From contig CP053153.1 of NCBI GenBank assembly GCA_014607495.2, positions 14,384,001 to 14,448,000 of the forward strand: a stretch of DNA of 64,000 bases. The letters are read 5' to 3'. This DNA is from Carposina sasakii. Taxonomy: Eukaryota > Arthropoda > Insecta > Lepidoptera > Carposinidae. Shown in pieces: positions 23,947 to 36,100 of the stretch (positions are counted from its first letter, which is position 1; each line of letters opens with the position of its first letter). Under the pieces are notes generated by a model that saw only the letters and a program-made list of their open reading frames with translations, made no database searches and was not told the origin of the DNA. The position numbers and the translations under genes are program-made.

Positions 23947-25778
23947 CAACCTTTATAACACTCCGTAAAAAAATCGTTATGCAAGTAAAATCTAGGAGGC
24001 TTAGTAATCCGACGATCACATTACGAATCATCAAAAAGATGATTGGGCTTATAGATGAAAATTATAGTTTCGAAAACCTACAGTATTCGTTATAATGTCA
24101 CAAGCACCCAGTATTGGAAGCACAAAACGTACCGCATCTGTAAACCAATCCAGAATTGGAAATTCGCAATTCAAATAACGTTCTCGATTACAAAATGGAT
24201 GGATAGCAAACATGGCGGCCGATGTCACGTCATCTGCGTATTGGCTGGAAACAATATTTATTGGATCCTTCGTATTTGAGTGTACACTGTACATTGCATT
24301 TTCATGTATATTTAGACCAACAAATTCTACTATTTATAGGTATCATATCTCATACGCTACGCTACTATAAATCTCTTATATTCTTTAACAACTACAACTC
24401 CTATCACGTCCTATATCCATCAAGATGGAATATATTGTATGAATTTCTTTTTGTCGGACTTTCATTTACTTATATGTTTACTTACTCATTCTTCTTTAAT
24501 TCTTTTAAATACTTTTATTTGCTCATATTAAAGATCTCGTTGTCAATTATTTGCTTTATCGTTTTTTCTATCTCTCAGTATCTCTAACGTAACTATCAAA
24601 TAAAAAATAGATTAATATTTGAATACTCAAATATTTTATTATTATACAAATTACGTAATTCTGAATAGAAAGTACCTTCTCTGTACAAGCACCTCATTCG
24701 ATACTCCAAGCCTTTTAACACATGAAATGACGTCTAATTAACAAGCTGCAGGTCATTAGTCGCCATTGATATGACGCATTGCATCGCGCTTCCAAACTAG
24801 CTCAAATTCAAATTGTAGCTGTACCGAGAACTCTTGCAATAGGGTACGTATATACAGGTTGCGCAAGAAAAACTTCGCTTATTTGATTTATTTACCATAT
24901 CGAACTTGCATGCGCGTAAAATAACTTTTGTTCTACAGCCATATTAAATTATAAATATGGTTACAAAACAAAAGTTGCTGTAAATGATGCTGGTGCACAT
25001 GTGATGTTGTAATTTTCAATTAATTTCACATATGAAAAATGGACTTGCTCACTTAACTTTGAAGGCTTATTACTACCTCATTTGGACACATAATCAAATT
25101 GAAATTTTACAGATAGGTATAATTTTGATTATTTATTCTGATAAGAATAAGACGTTATTAAGATTCAACCATAGGACTACCCCTTTTTTAATATTAAATA
25201 GGCTTACGCTTGACCACAACGCGCCTGATGGTAAGCACCGTTGCAGTCTAAGTTTGTTTGAGTATTTGTTTGAGTAGGTACATACTTCGTTTATTTATTT
25301 TAATTTGTTATAGCACCACATTATACTTATATAAATACAAAACGATTACCGATTTCTAATTCCTTAAATAACAGTAAGATCATATTTTTCAGCAATATTT
25401 TCTCATTTTTAAATTGCACTTCATACAAAAACTAGTCACACACACACTTTGTAATAGCTCTTCAATGTCTGCAGTCATCGTGTGGTCAATACTCGTAAAT
25501 ATAGATCCATGAAACAAAAATGGATACAACCATATTTACCATATCAGTTACTCGACTTCCTGGTCAAGCTATATTTTCAAATGGAAACTAGCTCTGAATG
25601 ATGGAGTGTCGTTTCATACGCACCATTGGGTGTTGAATTTAGAGTCCCTAATGAGCGCGCTCATTGTTTCCTGTATTGTTTTTAATTGAACCTTACTTCT
25701 ACTCTGATTTATTTACCGTCACGGACTATTTGGTTTTTCATTGTGTTTATGATATATTATGTTGTTTATTATTCCCTA
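23947..25778. other. No identified gene
   Basis: A 121-residue plus frame at 24222-24587 is hydrophobic only because of its T-rich composition. 24185-24250 contains CATGGCGGCC, TCACGTCA and ATTGGCTGG close together and could be a promoter or enhancer. 25195-25250 is a repeat end (TTGACCACAACGCGCCTGAT). Confidence 0.4.
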
Positions 25779-26121
25779 TACAGGATGATTTTTGGTCGTA
25801 ACGTTCCCAAAAACTACGAAATCTCCTCATCATCACGATCATTTTTCTTCATGGAAGCATACCTGGGAAGTGTCTAGTTCCCAAGATATTAGGTTCCAAA
25901 GTTGAGTAAATACGAGTAGACTACGTTTTTCTGCATAAATGCACATAGACGCGCGTACCAAGATTTTCTCACGAGAAATAATTAATATCTGTCTATGAAA
26001 AAACTAGCATAAACACTGAACACTATAAATTTCGCCCGATCAAGTAATTAATTCTTTTTTTTCAATAAATTTACATCGATTCTCAGCATTTTTTTTTGGC
26101 ATTGGCGAAAAACATCCTGTA
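25779..26121 (-). mobile_element. TACAGG-family MITE, copy 4 (internal deletion)
   Basis: Minus-orientation copy TACAGGATGATTTTTGGTCG ... GAAAAACATCCTGTA. It lacks the ~50 bp carrying the AAACTTACTTTATTTGATG and GTGGCC segments near its right end. Confidence 0.7.
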
Positions 26122-26313
26122 TGTTATATCATAATATATATTATTCTTTAATATTCCCTATATAATTTCGTTTTGATATATTTTAACCATGTTGTTATAT
26201 ACTACTTACTTACATAGAGATATGGGATGAGCTACCATCATAATAATATTGATATTTTGTCTCATATCGCTTTTGTGAGCTCAATTTCAACAAATAAGTA
26301 CTTTATAGTAAAA

Positions 26314-26580
26314 TTCTATGCTGCTCTGGGAGTGAAATAAAGCGTATAATACTGCAGCTGCTTCTCTTCCTGGCCATACTGTACAAGTCAGTAGAGGGGC
26401 AAGAGGGTCTTGGTGTTTTGTAGGCGATGGGCTGACCACCTGTCACTACTAACCGACTTGTACATCTCAACTATACCCTCAAAATTGGTCAGAAGTGGCA
26501 CCATGTGGTTCTATCGGCCCTTGGTGCTCTGTCTACCCCGTAAGGGATAAAGGCGTGATTATATGTATGTATGTATGTAT
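26314..26580 (+). repeat. ~265-bp ATGT-tailed repeat, copy 5
   Basis: Plus copy from TTCTATGCTGCTCTGGGAG to a TGTATGTATGTAT tail. Confidence 0.7.
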
Positions 26581-29500
26581 AGTAAAGTTAACTGATTTTA
26601 GGATTACTATATAGGATTTTGATGTCGTAGGCGATACTATGTATATGTTAGTACGAAATAATTGGTAGTGTATAAGTTTCTCTAGTGAGTAAATGCACTG
26701 TCTTATAGAGACATTACAAAATAATTACAAGTTATAGGGAGGTTAGCTCTTCTATTCACATTTTACCGTCGACTTGTACTATTGAGATACTTATTTGACA
26801 TTGACTTGTAATTTAAATTTGATTGTATTTACTTTATATGTTATGTATCGTATAAGTGTTACTAGTATCATGTTACTTAGTTTTGACTGTTACGAGTCCA
26901 AGCAGTGACACTCACTGAGATAGTGTAACAGTAAAATGCGGTGTGTCAGACCTTATAGAGACATTTCGTCTTTACAAAATAATTACAATTTTTATAAGCT
27001 TTGCGATTTATTTATTTTTGGGTTGTTTAAATTCACCTCCTTTTTTGTTTGGTACAGAAAGTAACATATAATTAGACAATCGCTTTCGCGAATAAAAATT
27101 TTGAGCCGAAACGCAACCACTTAACGAAACTCGGTGCGAAGCAATATTTACTTACCGCTAGAGTACTCGTATTAAGGTATATTTTAGCGTACAGTGCTCG
27201 CAAGTATGACAGAACGAAATCAAATATCTGTCTCGTGATGAAATGTGTCTAATTACGCCACCATAAAGTAATTACTTCTTTGTTCTGAGCGTCTACAATG
27301 GTTCCGTTTCGGCTTCGTTCATACTCGAGACTTATTAAGAATTGGCCCCCTGATCATCAGTATCGTAGTACGGTGCGAGTACTATAATTCAAAATATTTT
27401 GCTATTCCTAGCAATTCTCGATATTGAATAGCGTTCGCGTCACTAGCCTTAGACAACTGCCTCGAAACTGCCAACAATGCAATAATCGATTCGATACGAG
27501 CGAACAGAATCGAGATGGGCGTACGATTGAATCGAGATTCAATATGCGAATACTCGTACGTTGGTGGTAATTTACCTGAAGAATTGGGGATATCGATCTC
27601 GAACGCGTTCAAAACGATTCGTTAAATTTTAAATAATAAAATAAAACAATATTATGCAGAAAACTATGACGGCCGATTGGTCTAGTAGGTAGTGACCCTG
27701 CCTGCGACGCCATAGGTCCTGGGTTCGAATCCCGGTAGGTGCAAACATTGATATGATGAATATCGATGTTTGTTTCCGAGTCATGGATGTTTTTATACTT
27801 ATCTATGTATTTATATACCGTTGCTTAGTACCCACGACACAAGACCTTAGGGATCTTAATGTGGGACTAGGTTAATGTGTTGTGTAGTGTGTGAATATTT
27901 ATTTAAAAAAAAATAATAATAATAACTATGTGGTTCTCTTAGATTAATGATTGGTCTTCGCTCCGAGCGAATCATTATTCTAGGGTGGTTCCTATAAATT
28001 TGATATTAAGTGTCTATTACATACGTATGTACAGAGCTAGACTAATAGATATAACGAATCTTTAAGGATTTAAATTTTTGTCGTTTGGTTAAACTCTTAT
28101 CTACTCAAAGTCACTCTAATATCATACGAATCTAATTATACCTCTCAGGCTCAAATACGACTAGCTGTTTAGGTTCTAAAGCTTGCCAAAAAAAAATACA
28201 TACAAACACTAAAAAAACATAACTCACTTTCTGGCGCAGTCAGGTAAGGAATTGATATATGCCGGAGTATTAGAGGATAGTAGATACTGCTTCACATGTC
28301 AATGCGAATTATGAAATGTCTGTGAATTCCGTTCGTCTCATGCTGCGATATGTCCGGACATTTCTAACGGATGTCTGAGAATGGACAGGCCAGTGCGAGT
28401 GTTAAAATGGCGCTATTGCCAAAGAAATAGATATTTATTGTAGACTAGCAGCCGCCCATGACTTCGTCCGCGTGAGAAGATATTGCACCCGTGCGAAACT
28501 GGGGCGGGTCCCTAGTTATATACGTAAACCTTCTACTTAAATCACTCTATTTATTTTAAAAAAAAAACCGCATCAAAAATATCAGCATTTTTTGTCTCAA
28601 TATTTATACAGCTTTGTTACCTAACTGTTAATGAAAGGTCACAATATTTTTCCCAATTAACTTTAGCTGGAACCCTCACATATCTCAGCAGCATTTTACC
28701 CTCCAAGGTTTAAACTCCAGCAGATGCGAGGACTCCATTGCCAGATTGCATCTCGAACATTCTGCAGATTGCGGCGCGGAGCCGGCGTGTGCCTGCGGTT
28801 ATCTGATGCATCCTAATATCATATCAGGATACTGGAGTATTTAACCTGGATATCTCAAATATCAGATAATATATGTGTAATAATGGATAGATATCTAAAC
28901 TGAACCCATGCCACAGACAACTAATACTATATATAGTTTGTAGTAGTACTACGTATTTGCCCATGTTTAAATGCTCTACTCCGACAAATGAAATGAAAAT
29001 GTTTGCTCTGGACATGGGACATAGTGAACTGGATTGATCCAAAAGAAATAAGTACTGTACGTAAGCTGGCAATGATAGCAATGTTTCTGGACTCCCGAAA
29101 ATTTATTGAGAGATATTTGATTTTAGTTTTGTTAGTTATTTTTCGATTTAAATGGGAGATGGACGACCGTGACAGAGCGCATCTTAAACCGTGGATAATT
29201 GGATACCTATCTGCTGGGTACAGGCTGCTTACAATCAGAGTGGAGGCCTATGTTCAGCATTGGATGCAGCAAAAATGAGCTCAACTATACACATAATATG
29301 AAGTATGTAATGTCTAGCAATTTTGGAAAACTTTTCCTCTATAAACGATAAAGTTATAGATATTTTGAATCATAATTACCACAATTTGCACGATCCAACA
29401 CCGCCGTACATTTAGAAATTGAGGAGAGCAACCACTGAAGGAACGATTACCTTAATTAAACGCAAACACTGAATCTGTCTGTTCATATCCGGAGCGAGTC

Positions 29501-29679
29501 TGATCAACTTCGGCTCGTTCGAAGTTAGGTGTTAGCTCCCAGACTACGAGTACGAGCATTTGCTATTTTGACTGCTGTAGAACGGAAACAAAATGACTAG
29601 ATAGATTCCTATGTAAATCAATATCGTATAGTAAAATGTTTTTAGGTTTCGCATCAGATTCAATTATTACTGTGTAATA
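26581..29679. other. No identified gene
   Basis: Contains an ATCGA-rich block (27400-27620) and the SINE at 27670. The plus frame at 29003-29278 ends like a retroelement tail (VEAYVQHWMQ) but is otherwise unrecognisable. Confidence 0.4.
27670..27925 (+). repeat. tRNA-headed SINE, full-length copy
   Basis: The 5' part has pol III box-like motifs: TGGTCTAGTAGGTAGTGA (A box-like) and GGGTTCGAATCCCGG (B box). The body contains TGATATGATGAATATCGATG and ends GTGTGTGAATATTTATTT followed by A/T-rich tail units. It looks like a tRNA-derived SINE rather than a tRNA gene because the acceptor and anticodon arms do not pair. Confidence 0.7.
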
Positions 29680-30154
29680 TACAGAGTGTGGGGGACAGCC
29701 AGGTAAATACTGAAATGCTGAATAAGTACCATTGTGTTGAGTTATACGACAGTGTTATTACTCGCAGGAAATGTATTTTTGATTTGATTTTCAGCGATCT
29801 TTGGTCTGCGCGCGAATTGCATCAGGCGATCCTGTGACAAATTAAATAGGCTTATTAGTTATTGTGTGACACGTTGCTGTTTTTTGGATCACTTGTGACT
29901 CTCCATTAGGGTTGATCAGTTATTTTAAATTTTTTGAGGGCACCTTTTTTTGAAAATCATATTTTGGTTAAAAATTTAATTTTTATCTCATTATCTAAGG
30001 CCTAATTAAACCAACTAAAATATTTTTTTCCTGTAAATATAAAAAAAAATCAAAATTTTGGAATTTTCCTGAAAATTTTCAGTGTTTTCCGCATCAGAAT
30101 CATAGTCTGAACTCATGGTATCAATAATTGCCTGACTGTCACAAACACCCTGTA
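29680..30154 (+). mobile_element. ~475-bp non-autonomous DNA transposon with ~24-bp inverted ends
   Basis: Left end TACAGAGTGTGGGGGACAGC-CAGG; right end, reverse complemented, TACAGGGTGTTTGTGACAGT-CAGG. No open frame of note. A second copy, opposite orientation and truncated at one end, is at 56866-57253. Confidence 0.7.
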
Positions 30155-32464
30155 TAGATACGGCTTTGTCCCGAAATGGGGTAGCCAGAATTGTAGCATT
30201 AAAAAGGAGATCTGACAGTCACGTTTAGCATGGCATAATATTATCTTAGGCAAGCTAGCAACTTGTCATTGTTAACCAAATAACCCTGTATTACTACCCA
30301 CTGTAGATGATCCATGATTTCAATTTGTATGCACGAATCAGTACACACACTCTATTTCTTTTAACCGACTTTAAAAGAGAGGTTGTCAATACATCGCAAG
30401 AGACTTCATGTAATATAAACTTAAATGTAATTTAATAAAGCAGGTATATTTTTGATTATCAGAGATTTTTTAAAATAATCTATCTCCCACTAAACCGCTG
30501 GCACGCTAAATATTTTCCTATAACGGAACAGCAAAGTCTCTTCAGTGACTTGTAAAACATTCTATTTGAGTCATCCTTGTTCTTGTCTTATTCATGCTTC
30601 CCAGAAACGTTGAATAGACTAGTGAATAGTTCGTGAATGGGGCAGAAGTAGCATTTGTGACTCAGAAGTTAACTAAAATAGTATCATTATGTCCTGCTAT
30701 CCTTTCATTTGATGGTTCTGTTGATCTTTGCTTATGGATATAACTTCGTTTATTTCTTTTTCCATCCTCCTATGATGTACCTAATATTCCATATATGAAT
30801 ATACATCATTTACATCATGTACATCATTCTTTTATATGAAAAGCCGCAGTTAGTGACCCGTATTACTTTACCCGTGACTTCGTCCGTGCGGACTATATGT
30901 ATTACTGTACATTCATCTATTCCTAAAATTTCAAGAAATTTCGTGAAGAGAGGAAACAAACAAACTTTCGCATTTATTATAGTAGCTGGGAACCCGCTAT
31001 AAAGCCGTTATCATCAGTTCAATCAATAACACACCATAATCAAATAGACCAGTTTCCTGCAAGTTGGATCCAGCTCCCTCCCTGCATATGTCCAATCAAT
31101 CAATTATACAATTATTGGACCTAAACAACGCAATAACGTCTGCGTGTGATAGACTGTATACCTATACGTTTATGATGGCTGCCTTTCCAACACAGATGTG
31201 ATATGTAGCTGTGCAGGTTTTTTTTAGAAAAGTATGATCACAATATTTTGGTAACTAAACGTTTAGCCAGCCTGGAAAGTAGTAGGATGTCCCACTTCAT
31301 TAGTATTACACACATCGAATTTTTAATTAAAAATCCTTGTTTCTTTTTAAATGCCACGGTTTTGTCAAATAGACTACTTACGGTTGTTATTTACAAAAAA
31401 AATTGTGAAACAACTAATTGCGAAAGCGAAACTATATCAAAGAATACACAAATATCTATATTAAACCCTAATTAAGTGTCTGAAACAGTTAAAGTAACCA
31501 ATATGAAACTATTAACTTCTCTTTGACTAATGATGTTCCAGAAATAACACTTTGATTTGTTACATGTGGGGAGTTTACTTGTTTTACAATGTACGATACG
31601 ATTTCTATACGATAATGTCTAGTATTATATCTGTCCCCTTGGGATTATGATTCTGCAGTTACCCCATTTCTGGAACACAGCCGTGTGTCTATATGTATGT
31701 ACCTATAATGTCCAGTTCGACTGCTTTTAATCGTATCCAATTTTTTTTAACCACTTTAAGAATATATTCACAATACCTGGTAGACTAAATAGTAATTTTT
31801 AAAACTAAAACTTTACTGTCAGATTCTCAATGGGCTATTTTATTATAATCCGTTGCATCAAAATGTGGTTACTATATTTCTGAAAATCTTTTGATTATGC
31901 TTCAATTAAGATGGTTAAGATCTTGACAAGTTTCTCGTACTTAGATAAAAACTACAATACATTGTTTTGTAAAGTGACAATCGTGAGTCATCGACATGCA
32001 ATGCCATATTTTATCGTGCGGTGTAAATGGATTACTCATTGCTCTCCATAGAGTTCATTTGGATTTAAAAGCTTTTGGGAGATAATTCCGATTGGGTGGT
32101 CTTAGATTGATATTCCAAACAAGTTTATTTATTCCAATGTTTCAAGTTACTTATTGGCAGTTTATTTCAATAAAACTTAGACGTACATTATTTACCATAC
32201 ATAGCTCACTCTGATAATGAGTATGCTAATTTGGTGAAATGTAATGACACTCGTGCAGACTAAGCCCAAATATATGTGGTCTTGTCCAAACTTGTCACCT
32301 TCTCAACTTGTCCCTCAAGAGTTTATTGCAAATTTTTCATGAAATTTGATGGACGGATCAGAATGAATTAGAACAGTTTATTGTTATAATGTAACCACTA
32401 TACTCTCCTAGAGTATATATACCTATCTTATACTAGGCCTCTGGTAGTAACTGGATACGAGAGC
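30155..32464. other. No identified gene
   Basis: AT-rich downstream flank of the UNC5 gene. I looked here for ZU5, UPA and death-domain exons on the minus strand and saw none. Confidence 0.45.
30858..31000 (+). mobile_element. 'CCCGCGACTTCGTCCGCG' repeat, partial
   Basis: ATTACTTTACCCGTGACTTC ... CTTTCGCATTTATTATAGTA, with the central part lost. Confidence 0.45.
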
Positions 32465-32834
32465 GGGAGATCGATCCTTGTGGCAGGCTTACATCCAGCA
32501 GTGGATTGCACTAGGCTGATGTATGACGTACCTATGTGTGTACCGACGTACACTGCTAAGGTATTTGGATAATTAAAGTATGACTGTTCCCATTAGTAAT
32601 TCCTGTAAAATTAATAGCATTCATATCTACTTCTTTGTTGATAATCCTCAAATATAGCTTCGTTCAACACCTAAATAAAAGACCTTTTTAAAATTTACTT
32701 AACATAGCAACTTGTCACTGAACATCAACATTTTGTTCCGCTATGCTGAACGTAGCTGTATGAGTATGATCTTCCTTATGATCTGTCAGTTCTAGCTACC
32801 TCAATTCGTGTCTATGTACTATGTTAAAGAGGGT

Positions 32835-32930
32835 AGGGACTGGGTGGTAAAAACGAAAGATCGAGCCTTGTGGCATGCTCTGGGGGAGCCTTACGTCAAG
32901 CAGTGGACTGCGATAGGCTTATGGTGATTG
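32835..32930 (-). repeat. 'GCAGTCC' repeat just beyond the UNC5 stop exon
   Basis: Reverse copy (GTGGCATGCTCTGGGGGAGC ... CAGTGGACTGCGATAGGC), 50-170 bp downstream of the predicted short 3' end. A smaller relative lies at 32465-32525. Confidence 0.6.
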
Positions 32931-32981
32931 TGATGTGTGTTTTAATGTCAAATAAAAAAAAAAAATATATTTTCATATAAA

Positions 32982-32987
32982 TTTAAT
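32982..32987 (-). terminator. Possible poly(A) signal ATTAAA of the short UNC5 form
   Basis: On the minus strand the motif ATTAAA follows the UNC5 stop by about 20 bp. ATTAAA is the commonest variant of AATAAA. The 3' UTR would be unusually short, and the strand beyond it is not obviously GU-rich, so this is suggestive only. Confidence 0.35.
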
Positions 32988-33005
32988 AACAAAAGTCTAT
33001 AAAAG

Positions 33006-33106
33006 TCACTTGAGCACCGTCAGACAGATGCGGTCGCGCACGCTGGTCACCGCCACGTCCACTGCGGACGGAGACAACGAGCTCGACTGAGACGTCGCGG
33101 TGCGCG
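33006..33106 (-). CDS. unc-5: UNC5 exon with in-frame stop (terminal in this model)
   Basis: 101 nt including TGA at 33006-33008. Acceptor cccttccag. In the phase set by the previous exon it reads SRTATSQSSSLSPSAVDVAV then TSVRDRICLTVLK and stop. The VDVAVTS stretch resembles what precedes the ZU5 domain in insect UNC5, but no ZU5 follows. A variant poly(A) signal ATTAAA (minus strand, 32982-32987) lies about 20 bp after the stop, which fits a real 3' end. Weak GT dinucleotides inside the exon (for example AGC|GTGCGC) could be used by a longer isoform that splices on to exons I could not find. Confidence 0.75.
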
Positions 33107-36100
33107 CTGGAAGGGAGGGTAGTTGTTAAAATATACAATAGAAGTGTTGCTAAAATTGGTTTAGCCAGTTCTAGATTTGAAATCTCAGGAAATAAAAAAG
33201 TCACATCTCCAAAGAACGTTACTTAAAATTATGTGGAGAGTCAGATTCATAGTGATGGTTTTAGGTATACTGTTTTAGATTTAAAATTTAAATTGGATGT
33301 GCGATCTTAGGAAACTAAAAAGCTGAGCAAAAGTTTTCACATCTCAAAGAACATAATTAAAATTATGTGGAGAGGCAGATCACTACATAGAAAGTTAAAC
33401 ATTCAACATTTAAATGAAGTTTATCTACTTTTTAGCACATCAGTTACGTCGGTACATAATTTATGATCTGTCCTGATTTGCCTTAATCATTGAAAACTAC
33501 CAAATAATCATATCATAAACAATCGGGGAATTACAATTATAACTAGACTATATGGTGATGATGATGATCTCCGACCGTATTTCGGCCAAGGCGACCAATC
33601 TCTACGGAGATTGGCCAGGTACGCAGGAGATATTATAGTGCACAAGTGTGTGCGCAAACAGATGCACTCTCTATTCCGTCTATATATATCCGTATAACTA
33701 GACTATATAATATGTACTTAATAATCGTTACTCTAGTAACTTACAATTAGTATAGCAGCTGGAAGCGGAGTCCCCTGAAGGGCTGTATGGTTTCATCTCG
33801 TAGTGGTTGGTGCCGGTAGAACTGGCAGAACGGGCACCCGAACCGAATGGAGTCGAATAACTAGAGAGAAGTAATGTAGACATTAGGGTCGATTTCAGGT
33901 TCAGGTCTATCTCTCTCCGTTCTTAACATAAATGGCTGAGAAAGAAAAGGACAGGTAGGACTAAATTTACGTTGAGGTTGAAGTGTGACTGCCGGAATCG
34001 ACCATATTATCATCTTTCTGCCTCATAACCATGCTCATATTTTGGGTTTCTAATTTAATATATAAATCCTATTATAAATGGGGTCGGCGCAATATGGTTC
34101 TTTCCAATCTCATATTTTTAAGGATTTGGCGTTTGTTTTACGGCCGTATGCCAGCCTGATGCCAACCGCCCCGGGTATAGCTTAAGTGACTATTTTAAAA
34201 TATTAAATCCTTACATAAAATAAATTTAGTGGTACATGCCCGTAACGCGGATCGAACTTACGCCTGACGACTGGAAAGTGCACGTCTTAACCATTAGGCT
34301 ATTAATGCTCCTAATCTTAGATCTAGTGTCATTTAAACTTGGTATTGATACAATATTGCTATTTTTCTACCTTTCAAAATTAAGCTGATGTAAACATACT
34401 CGTACGTACCTATTTCTAATATGAGGCATGTCATAGGGATTGTCTGGTTGCATCCAATATTCGTTGCAGGTTCTCGTGACATCGGGACCTGAGTTTCCCT
34501 TGTTTAGGTTTCTTCCTTGAGGTTTTGGAGTACCTGTTCAGAAATCTTCTGGTAATATGATAGCAATTAGCCGCGAGTTGTATAGCTTATGTGATATTCT
34601 GATGTATTGAGCTACGTAACTGCCAAGTTTTCATCAAAACCCGTTTAGTAGTTTTGCGTGAAAAACTAACAATCCATTCTCACAAACTTTTACGTCTATG
34701 ATATTAGTGGGATAGAAAGGAAAAAGGTTATGACATGCGCGGAAGAAGATGCAGCTGATGCAGGGGAAGCCCCGGTACAAGATTGAAGACACAACCAACC
34801 TTACTAATTGGGAGATTCAGCTGAAGTATTCTAGTGAAGCCCCGCATCAGCACAGGCTTGAATTAATCTCTGACTATTGGTACCAACCTGTTCTAGTAGC
34901 GATATACCCGGGTCGCACCTGTCGGTGTCGACACCACACAACCGCGACTACCGCCACGCCGAGTAGAACGGCCACTGTGACCCCCACCCCGATGTATAAG
35001 GTTGTGTTGTGTGTGTAGAACCCTGGGAAAAAACTCTCAAATTAATAAGAAGAATTTAACATTTGTTCATTATGTGCTAAAATTGGCACTAAGCTAACCA
35101 ACCTGCTTGCCCAGCGTGATGACTATGGACAAACCCCCCAAGGCAGAGTCTCGTGGCGTGCCCAGAGCGAGGCTTACGTCCAAGAGAAGACTGAAATAGA
35201 ACAATGTGTGTGTGTGTCTGTGTGTATACTTACGAAGGCCAGTAGAGCACATGCCGTCCACGCAGGCGGCGTGCTGCAGCGTCCCCCCCGCGCACCCCCC
35301 CGCACACGCGCGCCGCCGCACGCGCACGCACTCCGCGCTGCACGGGGACCACGCGCCCCACGGGGACCACGACGCCTCGGCTAGGGAAGTTACATACATG
35401 GTAGAATAACCAGGGAGATAATGACATGATATGACGAGTGACAGCCAAGATCGCAAAATTGAAAGATTTCAGAAGGAGCCTTTGTTTAGGGCGTTTGTAT
35501 AACCAGGGAGATAATGAAATGATATGACAGCCAAGATCGCAAAATTTTAAGGTTTCCTTCAGAAGCCTTTATTTAGAGCATTTGTCTATGAAGTCCAACT
35601 CTTAGAGGATATATTAATGTTTCTTTATAAAATGTTCTGTCGCTTGTAAGTCTTACTAAGCCCTCTGCTCATCATAAGCGTTATGGCTATAGGATGCTGA
35701 TGTGATCTTTGAGTCATCTGGCTTTATTTACCGACTGACTAAAATTGAATTAACATGCTTCTTTATTATTAACTACTGTAATATGTTTGGGGGAACAATA
35801 CAGCATTCGCAATCCGTCTTTGATCGAAGGAAATATCTTCAACAAAACGCATACACTCACAGCTATGACAAACACGGCAGTCGTCATCGCGCTGCACATC
35901 CTGCCCTCGGCAGGGTGCTCCACCGTTGGCAGCTGCAGGTTCACTGCAGCTGCGGTACCGTCTCCTTCCCTTATCGCCGCAGTCACAAGGCTCCCATGGA
36001 GACCAGTCTGACCAGCCGCCGTTTACTGTTGCGAAATAAGGATGGTCCAATATAACAAACTAACTGACAAGGACTTGACACAAGCTGACGTCACAATTTA

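Noticed and set aside
24222..24587. 121-residue hydrophobic plus frame resembling a membrane protein
   Set aside because: Hydrophobicity follows from T-rich composition; there is no family motif and no exon-like borders.
27670..27745. Possible tRNA gene with GGGTTCGAATCCCGG
   Set aside because: Arms do not pair into a cloverleaf, and the same head and body occur elsewhere as a SINE.
28720..28845. Possible minus-strand exon (MHQITAGTRRLRAAICRMFE) considered as a distal UNC5 exon
   Set aside because: No similarity to ZU5, UPA or death domains, weak splice borders, and the phase does not join to known exons.
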